A stretch of 64,000 bases of DNA. It comes from Mya arenaria. Taxonomy: Eukaryota > Mollusca > Bivalvia > Myida > Myidae. Shown here piece by piece: positions 23,301 through 34,400 of the stretch; positions within the stretch are counted from its first letter, which is position 1, and each line of letters opens with the position of its first letter. The stretch covers positions 49,832,381-49,896,380 of the forward strand of contig NC_069136.1 in assembly GCF_026914265.1 (NCBI RefSeq). Direction: 5' to 3'. A model generated the notes under the pieces. The model was not told the origin of the DNA, did no database searches, and saw only the letters and a program-made list of their open reading frames with translations. Made by a program: the position numbers and the translations under genes.

Positions 23301-24943
23301 ATTTACGTGAAGTCTTGTATGGTGAGGGCAGCAAGATGCCAACAGTTTTCTGTGTTTCAATCAAGGGGCATTTAACTTGACAAGTATTAAATTAATAGTT
23401 ATAGGTCTTGTTACACATACTCAATTTTCGCATGTAGCAAGTTTAAATGATTTTTTTCATTTAAGATCAAGGTTAAATATTTTGCGTGATGCCGACTGCA
23501 CCAACGACACCAACGCTACAACAATATTTCAGCTTTTAACCTTCAAAATATAATTAAATGATGTAAAAATAAACACACTCGAAGAATGTTTTGCTCTGAT
23601 GTTCCTGGTAGAAGGAGAAAGCCTCGTTCCTTGTTAGCCGGCACATCTTCAGCTTCGTGACCTTGAACCCTGACTGGAATACGGCATCAAGAATCTGGCC
23701 TACTTTGTTGATGGCATCAGGTTTGATAATTCCAAGTGTCCTGTTGAAGGAATGGTGGAGATGAAAATAAATAATCTATATACATAGTGCATTCATGTAG
23801 TGAGGTTCTGTAATGAGAATCTTTGAAGGATCAGTGGTCGAAATTAACACAAGTCCGCAAGCACTGCACTGCTGAAATGTCTTCCGGCCTTGCTAAAAAA
23901 AAATTGATTCCAGGCAATAGAATAAGAATTTGGGCTTGTTCATCCAAAAGTCTACCAGTAATATTGATGACTGAACGATCAAGATATTTTAAAAGAATAA
24001 AGTGGTAAAATACTTAAAATGAACAGCAATAAGTTTTAAACTTTAATCGTTTTTTTACCACTGAGAAAGGGAGGTGTTGCTTTTTTTCGGTTGAAAGTGT
24101 ACAGTTCTTGTGAAATAATAAACTAGCATGCTAGATGTTCACTCATGCAACATGACAAACATCATTCAAATAATCATTTGCCAACGCTCCTGTACCTTTC
24201 TTTCTGCTGTGAGAGTCTCTGCTTAGTGAAGTCATCCCCGTAGTCAATGAAGTTGATCTGACGTGAGAAGAGATCCAGAGTGGCCCCTATGTACAGATGT
24301 CCAAGGCCCACGCCATCACATTTTGTCCTCTTCAGAAACAGTCTGTTATTTTTTATGTCAAACTGAAATAAAAATTCAGAGCAGGTTAACTTTTAAATGT
24401 TAGAGTAATGCATATACTAAAACTACAAGGCATGTACTTACAGAGTAACTACATGTAAATTAATTCCAATTAGGCTTGGAAAACATAATAAAAGTAAACA
24501 CATCACATCTGTAGATGTATAAATAAGAACAAGGTTCACATCTTATGGGATCATTTTATCAATGAGCATATCAGGAAATAAAGTAAGATCAGGAAGTTCT
24601 GTTGAATGCTAAGCGAGTGTCAGAAATCAAGTTAAAATTTTGCAAATTGAATAATACTAAATGTAACATTTCCATTGGAACGAATTGTTTTAAAGTATAT
24701 AACATGATAACAAAAGCTTACTATTTTTACCCAAGTAAATCTGTAGAAAAGCAGATTGAACAATTAAGTGGAAAAACAAACAATGGCACACAGGTTGGTA
24801 TAACCCTAACAATACTGCAGTTGAAGCTATATGCTCACCATCTCAACTGAGTTGTCCCTGGTGTAGAACATGAAGTGATATCTGCGGATCAGGGAGGCCA
24901 TCCCATCATACCACTCAACAAGGAAACAGTACCGCTCATCTGC
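20315..24943 (-). CDS. NME7: NME7, DM10 and two nucleoside-diphosphate-kinase domains (first exon missing)
   Basis: NME7 is a ciliary and centrosomal protein that binds the gamma-tubulin ring complex and occurs inside doublet microtubules. Exons on the minus strand: 24943-24839, 24362-24196, 23740-23579, 22940-22627, 22310-22075, 21387-21280 and 20347-20315, all phase-consistent, 374 residues; human has 376. The first two exons listed make the DM10 domain (FLVEWYDGMASLIRRYHFMF, LFLKRTK, INFIDYGDDF). Next comes NDPK A (TLGIIKPDAINK, REVEFFFPS) with its active-site His in NAIHGSDS, then NDPK B (VIKPHAVAAG, MQMFHMEKANTEEFYEVYKG) with His in NAVHCTDLPED. The 5' exon should encode only a few residues ending in phase 0 before ADERYCF; I could not place it in 24944-29000. 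The penultimate exon has two extra partial copies just upstream. Confidence 0.95.
21075..21183. repeat. 30-bp tandem repeat, three copies, plus a 24-bp echo
   Basis: The unit AGTAGTATCTTTAATGGGGC, continuing TAAACCGAC, occurs three times near 21070-21150. It is followed by two shorter units with TGGGCTAAACCGTTAATATA. It lies in the last NME7 intron. Confidence 0.75.
21313..21650 (-). repeat. Tandem partial duplication of the penultimate NME7 exon
   Basis: Three units start at 21313, 21434 and 21553 (period 121 then 119 bp). The first overlaps the true exon (21387-21280). The second repeats its acceptor and first 74 bp almost unchanged. The third, up to about 21650, is clearly diverged. The duplicated segment stops at the codons for the active-site Val-His and omits the donor, so the extra copies cannot be spliced as normal exons. 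In transcript order the copies lie upstream of the true exon. Reading frames on the plus strand at 21207-21553 are shadows of this repeat. Confidence 0.85.
23830..23985. repeat. Interspersed repeat, copy 1 (mate at 45290)
   Basis: This stretch starts AGTGGTCGAAATTAACACAA and holds GCAAGCACTGCACTG, TCTTCCGGCCTTGCT and TTCATCCAAAAG in the same order as the stretch at 45290-45450. It lies in an NME7 intron. The family is unknown to me. Confidence 0.6.
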
Positions 24944-25150
24944 CTACAAAGGAAAACAGTGTTTATCATTCAATATAACTTTTTAATCAAGATATTTTTT
25001 CCAGACAGCAAATATATATACAATATAAGGGTTTTGCTAGTACCAGTAGATGACACAAAGTTTGTTGTAAGCCAAGGCCAGCAGGCTGAAATGTCAACTA
25101 GGCCTTATATATATAGACTTGCAAGAACCTACATGCATGTATATTAAATG

Positions 25151-25218
25151 CATCCTTGGCACCCCAGCGTATCATAACCTGTATTATATAGCTTATGATA
25201 TGCTGGGTGCCGAGGATG
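25151..25218. mobile_element. 68-bp foldback MITE with 8-bp target duplication
   Basis: Two arms of about 26 bp (25151-25177 and 25193-25218) form a near-perfect inverted repeat starting CATCCTTGGCACCCCAGC and ending GGGTGCCGAGGATG. The direct repeat ATTAAATG stands immediately outside each end (25143-25150 and 25219-25226). Ends of the form CA...TG and an 8-bp duplication fit the hAT superfamily. It lies just 5' of the first placed NME7 exon. Confidence 0.75.
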
Positions 25219-26242
25219 ATTAAATGATGTATCATCTTTGTCACTTTTATTGATATTATCTGAATGTTATAAGTAGCCTCACACAGGGAAAATAATGTCT
25301 GTGTCTGTGACACACAGTAACCATTTAACAAGAGCAGTGGTGGCTGGTATACACAAGTATTTCTTGGCAAGGTTTGATAGGTTTGGATATTTGTCATTTT
25401 CTGAATTTTGGTATAGTTAAGGATCAACATAGTCAGAAAAAAGTCATTGGTTCTTAAATTTTTCTTAGTGCACATTCAAAGCATATTTTGTATAAGCATA
25501 ACAGCTACACACATGTAGGTTGTTTATGTTATGATTGACGGCAGATTTCATTGTAATCTTGGCATTTATCAATTCTTTGTTGTACGCGGTACATTTAAAT
25601 TATGTATGTGATAATATGCTAGTGGTAAAATGCTATATTATGTGTTTATTAATTTATCTCCGATATTCAGAAGCCACCAACAATGAAGATATTGACCAAC
25701 AGTTGAACTGAAATCCATGTAATAATACATTCCCAGTTTGAAAATTATTCATCAATGATGAGTGGTGGTTCTGTTCATTTCTTACGTAAGCATTGTTTTT
25801 TTGTTTCTCTAATTGCGTAACAAAGATTGCACATAAAACCAAGAGGCCATACTATTTGATTTCTAATAGTTTTATGTTGTATATGGTCATTCCAAGTACA
25901 GGTTTGATTGAAACCAAGGTATTTGTTACAGAATCTTCTGATTAAGAAATACATTTCAAGCGGTAATTATACTGTCTAGGTTTCCAGGATCTTGACATAC
26001 ATATCTGTATGAAGATAGAGCTCTGAAATTTTCTGGATAAAACTTAATTTCCAATTTGAGTTAATGTTGGGCTATCATTATCAGGTCTTTTTCAAAGCTA
26101 TTTTAAACAATAGCGTCATCATGTTTTTGAGGTTAGCTGGCTTAGAAATCTGTGATGAAGCACTTTATTTGCTTTTCAACAGCCTGAACAGCTACCAATG
26201 GCAGCTTTTGATGTCAAAACTAAATCAAAGTTATGGCATGTG

Positions 26243-26370
26243 TAATATTGCAGTGGTAGAGCTTTCGCTAAGGGTCCAGAAGGTCAGGGTTTCAAACCCT
26301 TGCCGCGTCAAACTGAAAGACATTAAAACAAGGTACCAGTAGCCGCCTAGCATAGCACTTAGCATTTAAA
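26243..26370 (+). mobile_element. tRNA-derived SINE
   Basis: The head reads like a tRNA: A-box-like TTGCAGTGGTAGAGC, then B-box-like GGTTTCAAACCC about 40 bp on. A non-tRNA body follows with no clear tail. The anticodon arm is not well paired, so a functional tRNA gene is unlikely. Confidence 0.6.
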
Positions 26371-27143
26371 GGGCGTTCTGGAATATAGTGTACTCAGTAC
26401 TGGTTAAAACCCAGAATGTTGAACACCCTGTATTGTCGCTTTACATCAAGCATGTAAAAGAGCCAAAATGTCTCTAAGAAAAGATCTCGGGTTTTGCACC
26501 AGCTCTCATGTATCTCACTTTGTTTCTTTAAGTCTTCTACTATTTGGCTTTTAAAGACATTGTAATGGTGTCACGGCAGGGTCAAGCCATAATAAAGCAA
26601 TTGCAATAATCAATCTTCATTATTTTTCGAGTTCCATTCATATGAATAAAGCCTAATTAAAAAATGATGCGATTTTCCTGATTTTCACTGGTTTTCACAA
26701 TTTCTTCTTAAATCAGTATGTTTATTTAAAGAATAATGATCAAAATAACATGTTTACATTGTCCCTAAAAGCATAGGTGTGCATATTTTAATATCCAAAC
26801 TTTGAAACAAACTATTTACAAAGTCATAAACATTAACTTTAAGTCATAAACTTAGACCTATTGCATGAAACTTGTAAAAAAAAATGCTATCTTGTAAATA
26901 GTTTGCTCAGGTTTGAGCTAACTAAACAGCAAATGAATAATACTATAAAAAACATTTACCATGTTTATGTGTGCAGTGTCAACCTTTCTGGTGTTAAAAA
27001 CTTAAAATTCAACTTCGTTTTGGAATTATTGTGTTGTTGTTGGTAACGACCCGTAGCACCTGCTTCTACTAGAGACGTCAACACGCGTATTTTTGTTCGT
27101 TTAAAACGTCCCGAATGGAAACGGTAAGCACTTGGTCCAATCG

Positions 27144-27478
27144 CATTCGGAACTCCTCGGCCATTTTTTCAAAAACAACCTCGGATGTATGCCGGTACAT
27201 CTGTTGAAGTAGCCCGTATTTTTTTTAATAAAAGCATTAATTAAATGTAGTGTTTAAGAGTTGTATTCATTGGTCTCAGTTTAAATTGATTGCTAGTGAA
27301 GTGTATTATTGCAAACATAATTACGATTCCCAAGAGTTAAGTCATAAATTTTAACTACTAAATAAGATTACTACGCGATCTATTTGCAGCGGACTTAAAC
27401 GTACCACTTTTTAAGTATGTAAACCGTCCATATACATCCGAGGTTGTTTTTGAAAAAATGGCCGAGGAGTTCCGAATG
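27144..27478. mobile_element. MULE-like MITE, copy 1
   Basis: A 335-bp noncoding element has terminal inverted repeats of about 46 bp: it starts CATTCGGAACTCCTCGGCC and ends GGCCGAGGAGTTCCGAATG. The 10-bp direct repeat GGTCCAATCG flanks it at 27134-27143 and 27479-27488. Long inverted repeats with 9-10 bp duplications point to Mutator-like elements. It is almost identical to the next copy. Confidence 0.8.
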
Positions 27479-27493
27479 GGTCCAATCGCTTAA

Positions 27494-27829
27494 CATTCGG
27501 AGCTCCTCGGCCATTTTTTCAAAAACAACCTCGGATGTATGCCGGTACATCTGTTGAAGTAGTCCGTATTTTTTTTGAATAAAAGCATTAATTACATGTA
27601 GTGTTTAAGAGTTGTATTCATTGCTCTCAGTTTAAATTGATTGCCAGTGAAGTGAATTATTGCAAACATAATTACGATTCCCAAGAGTTAAGTCATAAAT
27701 TTTAACTACTAAATAAGATTACTACGCGATCTATTTGCAGCGGACTTAAACGTACCACTTTTTAAGTATGTAAACCGTCCATATACATCCGAGGTTGTTT
27801 TTGAAAAAATGGCCGAGGAGTTCCGAATG
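27494..27829. mobile_element. MULE-like MITE, copy 2
   Basis: A 336-bp element differs from copy 1 by only a handful of bases. It has its own 9-bp direct repeat, ATCGCTTAA, at 27485-27493 and 27830-27838, which overlaps the right duplication of copy 1. This indicates a second insertion a few bases from the first, not a simple tandem duplication. Confidence 0.8.
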
Positions 27830-28020
27830 ATCGCTTAATTGCCGAAAAGTGCGATAGCCTTTAGCTTCAACAAGGAAAAAAAAGATTAATTTTATTATGA
27901 AAAAAGATTACTCTTATATAAGATGATCACAGATATTTAAAAAAAACCCATCTATACTGGTACAGCACCACTTAAAATCCCTCTTCCCCGTTACGGAACT
28001 TGTGAACATCAGAAAAGTTT

Positions 28021-28085
28021 GTATGTGTGTGTGTGTGCGTGTGTGTGTGTGTGTGCGTGTGTGTGTGCGTGTGTGTGTGCGTGTG

Positions 28086-28117
<32 letters not shown>

Positions 28118-28134
28118 TGCGTGCGTGTGTGTGT
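28021..28134. repeat. TG / TGCG microsatellite
   Basis: A run of (TG)n with scattered GC steps becomes (GTGC)n for about six units near 28100. The minus-strand frame here translates to a Thr-His run and is not a gene. A purine-pyrimidine alternation this long can form Z-DNA. Confidence 0.95.
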
Positions 28135-28139
28135 ATTAT

Positions 28140-29576
28140 AGAAACTAAGCATGGGTTTAGTTTAAACAATATTTATTCAGTATCATAACATGGTTCATAC
28201 AATGCAAAAACATAAATCAGCATAAATAATGTTGTGGATCGGGAAACAAGCAGTTTATGTAATTCCCTTTCCACCGTTTGATATACTTGGTAACTTATTT
28301 GAATTGGCCAAGATCAATACGTATGAATACGTATAAATATTTTTTTTTGGTCAAGTTACATACGGTGTTATAAAATGGTATAACTATAAGTCAGATTTAA
28401 CTAGATATTTGATACATATTTTGTAAATATAACTAGATATAAAAGTTTCATGGGGTTTCAAACAATAAATTTATTTTGTGAACTTATCAATGAAATGTGT
28501 TTATTTGACCTTCAAGGATCTATGATTAGAGAATATTCATTTTTTTCACTTTTAAACTATTCCTTATGAATGGATGAATCGTGACACAATGCTCCTGTTC
28601 ACTCCACTCCAGTGGAAAATAAATTATGCCGAACTCCCATATCTTGAAATTGACATAATCAATCAACATATTCATATATTATCTGACCTTTTCAAAATAC
28701 TGCAGTGATCTCTCACTGTCATAGTTAAACATTGATTCTTGCTAATCAGTTGTTTATCATATTCGACCGTAATATGATGAAGCTACATGTGGGACAGTCC
28801 AGCAACAAACGCCCATAAACTATACTGATCTCGTTTAATGGTACAAAAGCCAACAGCTAAAAGCCAAACAGACACGATAATACAATGAAAACTACGTGCA
28901 GGGACAAGCCCAGTGATCAAAATATAAAAACAACATCTGTATACAAGCATATATTGTTATGACTTACCGGCAATACAAGGGAGATACAAAATAAACGTCA
29001 CAAAACAACAAAGACATACATGTACTTCAAATGTATCAACATATCTTTATTAATTAATATTCGGGTTACAGCCTTGGAACATGACAACACGCACGCACAC
29101 ATATAGATTACATAATTCAAATCATGATACATGGTGAATATCAATAAATATTTGGTCAGTGATTGTTGGGGTAGCCGCTTTTAAACGGTTCTATACAATT
29201 ATACATAACGTTTTATATTATGACCGATATTACAAGTGCATGGACATCTTTGTCCATGATTAAAATAGTTTCGAGTCGAGTCGAGACGGGTAATTGCCAT
29301 AATTCGGCATACCTTAGCACATAGGTTAAAATGAACTCTCCTTTGCCCACTCCAGTTTTCAAACCGGCAAATGTTATGTTCATCTTTATTTCCGACCCAT
29401 TTGCTTTAAAGTGTCTTGGGCAAAAATAAATACATCGTGTGGCCGAATGTATATTAAGTGTGTGTCTTATTCCAACTGCACATGGTCTTATCTTCCTTGG
29501 TGGTCCCATTCTAGTACATGCTTTAACTTTCGAACAGCTTGCCTTCGGCTGTCTGCATGAACTACATGGTGAAGAA
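28140..29576. other. Intergenic spacer upstream of the C1q gene
   Basis: AT-rich sequence with no recognisable gene. An upstream in-frame ATG at 29439 extends the C1q frame, but its translation lacks a signal peptide and the region just before 29577 looks untranslated. The promoter of the C1q gene should lie here; nothing specific was identified. Confidence 0.45.
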
Positions 29577-30594
29577 ATGAGTGTAAATATGGTGCATCTT
29601 TATTTAATTTTTAACATTTTTGTATTTGCTCTCATTGCCGTTGAGGCAACAAATGATAATATAACGAAAAATAGGCGAATTTTACTTGATGACAATTATT
29701 ACACAATAATTTCACGACTTAACGCAGTTGAAAAAGACAACATGAATATGAAGCAGAACTTATCGGCAATGGGGCAACAAGAGTCTGCGTTACTGAAGAT
29801 TGTTACTGATCTGCAACAAACCGTTTCAACGCTTCAGGAAGAAAATGGTTCGGTTATTTCCATTTTAAATTTAATCTTATGTTTATTTTTCTATGTTGAC
29901 ATACATATCCGAACGCCAAACCTTCTTATAAATACAATATGTTATAAGAGAATTCTCGTCAATCATACATCCTTCAATTGACCGCCGCTTAACTATTGTC
30001 CTTCCGTTAATCATTGTTTTACATAAATAAATACAATATACTATACTGCAACAACACAAAAATGATTTTCATGTTATATAATGAGGACCGAAATAGAAAA
30101 TTGTGGGACCGTTTCTGTGCGAAAATAGGATGCCGCTAGTCGCGGGTGTTGTAATAAATGATGTTTTTGCAGCTTCCTTGAGAAACAAACTATTGACGCC
30201 CCAAGTAACGTTTATGGCGTACCTGACGTCTTCTATCTCCGGTAATGACCACCATATCTACTTCGACGACGTCAAACTTAACCTCGGGAACGCTTATAAC
30301 CCCCACCATGGCATGTTCGTCGCTCCTTTCAATGGCACCTACCAAATCCAAGTGGCTGCCTGCTCCACGAGGCTACATTTCATCGTATTGGAGTGTGTTG
30401 TCAACACTGATATTGTAGGAAAAGTGTTGGCAGGCGACGGCGAAACCGCGAATTGCAATTTGAACTCGTTCTTCCTTCAGTTAAGACAAGGCGACGACGT
30501 TTACGTGAGGCATGTTTCAACTGGCGATTATCTCTACGCTTATAGCCCATATGAAAATCCATCTTTTTCTGGAACATTGTTGCACATGAACTAA
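29577..30594 (+). CDS. Secreted C1q-domain-containing protein
   Basis: Exons 29577-29847 and 30173-30594 join in phase 1 to give 230 residues. Residues 1-24 form a signal peptide (hydrophobic VHLYLIFNIFVFALIAVEA). Residues about 40-100 are a heptad-rich coiled coil (IISRLNAVEKDNMNMKQNL ... LQEENASLRNKLL). The rest is a C1q jelly-roll domain: VTFMAYLTSS, then GMFVAPFNGTYQIQV, GETANCNLNSFFLQL, LRQGDDVYVR and a final FSGTLLHM, all family landmarks. There is no collagen stretch, as in the many non-collagenous C1q proteins of bivalves, which often act as soluble immune lectins. The donor (TG|GTTCGG) is weak but is the one that keeps frame and coiled coil. Trimer formation is inferred from the fold. 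Paralogue identity is unknown. Confidence 0.9.
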
Positions 30595-31020
30595 CTATTC
30601 GAAGGTTTAAAGTATGCTTCCTCTCCACTACCTGGATTATGTTGATTCTATGCAGTTCTTTTTTATTTGCACATTTCAAAGAAAAAATGACTTGGTGTTT
30701 CAACTCTCTTGTTATCATTCTAAGAGTAACAATATTACAGCCAATATGACAAGCAGGCTGTTCATCAAAAGATTCGAAACACTGTATGTCATTCACTGTC
30801 CCTGAATGTCTAATAACGAGGGATCAGCGGACGTATCTCTGTATTGCGCTCCGCGTAAAGTAATACATTCGTTTCAGGCAAAAAAGAGTTGTACTACTAG
30901 TATTCTAGATAAATATTCGACTGCTTTCGTACGCACACAAAAAGCAGAAAAAGAACACTGTGTAGTGGACCAATTCTTGTAACAGCTCATACATATGAAA
31001 CCCAAGTTTTATATCATAAC

Positions 31021-31026
31021 AATAAA
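31021..31026 (+). terminator. Probable poly(A) signal of the C1q gene
   Basis: AATAAA 427 bp after the C1q stop codon. It is the first good hexamer on that strand; no cleavage-site data. Confidence 0.45.
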
Positions 31027-31029
31027 CAA

Positions 31030-31430
31030 GACCGCGCGGCGCGAACGCCAATGCTCGTCTTCTCTTTTAAGTTATTAAGGGGCGTAACTCGACACTTACT
31101 AAAGCAAGATTTGGGGCCTTGCTACACATGTGCACATTGCTCACTGGAAGTTTGTATACAAAGTTTCATGGATATCGTGAATGGTTATTATTAACTTACA
31201 GTCAAGTTAAAAAAAAGCATGGCCTTTCAAAATGCCAAGGTGTATAACTTGATAACTAATTATTAAAGTCAGACCAATTGGCCTTTGCTACATGTGCATT
31301 TTGTCATTTATATCATGTATACAAAGTTCCATGTGGATATCCTGAACGGTTTTAAGGCCATGCCCAAGTTAACATTTTGACATGACATTTAAAAAAATAA
31401 GGGAATTACCTGTAAATTGACAATTCTGTT
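31030..31430. repeat. Worn tandem-repeat element remnant before the satellite
   Basis: Two stretches, near 31115-31195 and 31285-31365, share GGCCTTKGCTACA, TGTATACAAAGTT and GGATATC in the same order about 170 bp apart. They look like decayed units of a HINE-type body. No clear ends. Confidence 0.5.
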
Positions 31431-31439
31431 ATGTATACA

Positions 31440-34400
31440 GCAGTGCTGGAAGGATGGCCTAAAGGTTTGTGGGCAGGTGTGGACTGCACTGAAATTGGTA
31501 TGCGTGACAGCAGTGTTGGGTGGTATGGCCTACAGCAGTAAAGTTGGGATGGCCTAAGCGAGTGTGGGGTGGTTCGGGCTATAGCAGTGAAGTTGGGATG
31601 GCCTAAACGAGTGTTGGGTGGTTTGGGCTTAAGCAGTGAAGTTGGGATGGCCTAAGCGAGTGTTGGGTGGTTTGGACTACAGCAGTGAAGTTGGGATGGC
31701 CTAAGTCAATGTTGGGTGGTTTGGGCTACAGCAGTGAAGTTGGGATGGCCTAAGTCAGTGTTAGGTGGTTTGGGCTACAGAGGTAAAGTTGGGATGGTCT
31801 AAACGAGTGTTGGGTGGTTTGGGCTACAGCAGTGAAATTGGGATGGCCTAAACGAGTGTTGGGTGGTCTGGGCTACAGCAGTGAAGTTGGGATGGCCTAA
31901 ACGAGTGTTGGGTGGTTTGTGTTACAGCAGTGAAGTAGGGATGGCCTAAACGAGTGTTGGGTGGTTTGTGTTACAGCAGTATAGTCGGGATGGCCTAAAC
32001 GAGTGTTGGGTTGTTTGGGTTACAGCAGTGAAGTAGGGATGACCTAAACAAGTGTTGGGTGGTTTGGGCTCCAGCAGTGAAGTTGGAATGGCTTCAACGA
32101 GTGTTGGGTGGTTTTGGTTACAGCAGTGAAGTTGGGATGGCTTAAACGAGTGTTGGGCGGTGTGGGATACAGCAATGATAATTGGATGGCCTAAATGAGT
32201 GTTTGGTGGTTTGGGCTACAGCAGTGAAGTTGGGATGGCCTAAACGAGTGTTAGGTGGTTTGGACCACAGGAGTGAAGTTGGGATGGCCTAAAGGATTGT
32301 TGAGTGGTTTGGGCTACAGCAGTGAAGTTGGGATGGCCTAAACGCGTGTTGGGTGGTATGGGCTACAGCAGTGATGTTGGGATGGCCTAAACGCGTGTTG
32401 GGTGGTATGGGCTACAGCAGTGAAGTTGGGATGGCCTAAATGAGTGTTGGGTGGTTTGGGCTACAGCAGTGATTTTGGGATGGCCTAAACGCGTGTTGGG
32501 TGGTATGGGATACAGCAGTGAAGTTGGGGTGGCCTGAAGGAGTGTTGGGTGGTATGGGCTACAGCAGTGATGTTCGGATGGCCTAAACGCGTGTTGGGTG
32601 GTATGGGCTACAGCAGTGAAGTTGGGATGGCCTAAACGAGTGTTGGGTGGTTTGGGCTACAGCAATGATGTTGGGATGGCCTAAACGCGTGTTGGGTGGT
32701 ATGGTCGGGCTACAGCAGTGAAGTTGAGATGGCCTAAATGAGTGTTGGTAGGTATGAACTACAGCAGTGAAGTTGGGATGGCCTAAATGAGTGTTGGGTG
32801 GTTTGTGCTACAGCAGCGAAGTTGGGATGGCTTAGCGAGTGTTGGGTGGTTTGGGCTACAGCAGTGATGTTGGGATGGCCTTAAAGAGTGTTGGGTTGTA
32901 TGGGCTACAGCATTGAAGTTGGGATGGCCTAAATGAGTGTTGGTAGGTATGGGCTACAGCAGAATAGTTGGGATGGCCTAAAGGAGTGTTGGGTTGTATG
33001 AGCTACAGCAGTGAAGTTGGGATGGCCTAAAGGAGTGTTGGGTGGTATAGGCTACAGCATTGAAGTTGGGATGGCCTAAATGAGTGTTGGGTTGTATGGG
33101 CTACAGCAGTGAAGTTGGGATGGCCTAAAGGAGTGTTGGGTGGTATGGGCTACAGCAGTGATGTTGGGATGGCCTAAAGGAGTGTTGGGTGGTTTGGGCT
33201 ACAGCAGTGAAGTTGGGATGGCCTAAAGGAGTGTTGGGTTGTATGGGCTACAGCAGTGAAGTTGGGATGGCCTAAAGGAGTGTTGGGTTGTATGGGCTAC
33301 AGCAGTGAAGTTGGGATGGCCTAAAGGAGTGTTGGGTTGTATGGGCTACAGCAGTGAAGTTGGGATGGCCTAAAGGAGTGTTGGGTTGTTTGGGCTACAG
33401 CAGTGAAGTTGGGATGGCCTTAAAGAGTGTTGGGTTGTATGGGCTACAGCAGTGAAGTTGGGATGGCCTAAATGAGTGTTGGGTTGTATGGGCTACAGCA
33501 GTGAAGTTGGGATGGCCTAAATGAGTGTTGGGTTGTATGGGCTACAGCAGTGAAGTTGGGATGGCCTAAAGGAGTGTTGGGTGGTATGGGCTACAGCAGT
33601 GAAGTTGGGATGGCCTAAATGAGTGTTGGGTGGTTTGGGCTACAGCAGTGATGTTGGGATGGCCTAAACGCGTGTTGGGTGGTATGGGATACAGCAGTGA
33701 AGTTGGGGTGGCCTGAAGGAGTGTTGGGTGGTATGGGCTACAGCAGTGATGTTCGGATGGCCTAAACGCGTGTTGGGTGGCATGGGCTACAGCAGTGAAG
33801 TTGGGATGGCCTAAACGAGTGTTGGGTGGTTTGGGCTACAGCAATGATGTTGGGATGGCCTAAACGCGTGTTGGGTGGTATGGCCGGGCTGCAGCAGTGA
33901 AGTTGAGATGGCCTAAATGAGTGTTGGTAGGTATGAACTACAGCAGTGAAGTTGGGATGGCCTAAATGAGTGTTGGGTGGTTTGTGCTACAGCAGTAAAG
34001 TTGGGATGGCTTAGCGAGTGTTGGGTGGTTTGGGCTACAGCAGTGATGTTGGGATGGCCTTAAAGAGTGTTGGGTTGTATGGGCTACAGCATTGAAGTTG
34101 GGATGGCCTAAATGAGTGTTGGGTGGTATAGGCTACAGCAGTATAGTTGGGATGGCTTAGCGAGTGTTGGGTGGTTTGGGCTACAGCAGTGATGTTGGGA
34201 TGGCCTAAACGCGTGTTGGGTGGTATGGGCTACAGCAGTGAAGTTGGGATGGCCTAAAGGAGTGTTGGGTGGTATGGGCTACAGCATTGAAGTTGGGATG
34301 GCCTAAATGAGTGTTGGTAGGTATGGGCTACAACAGTATAGTTGGGATGGCCTTAAAGAGTGTTGGGTTGTATGGGTTACAGCATTGAAGTTGGGATGGC

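Noticed and set aside
27144-27829. Simple tandem duplication of one 340-bp block
   Set aside because: Each copy has its own, different flanking duplication, which a tandem duplication would not give.
27972-28169. Thr/His-rich minus-strand frame
   Set aside because: Translation of a TG microsatellite.
29439-29576. Upstream ATG extending the C1q protein by 46 residues
   Set aside because: The extension would bury the signal peptide; the ATG at 29577 puts the hydrophobic stretch at the N-terminus as the family requires.
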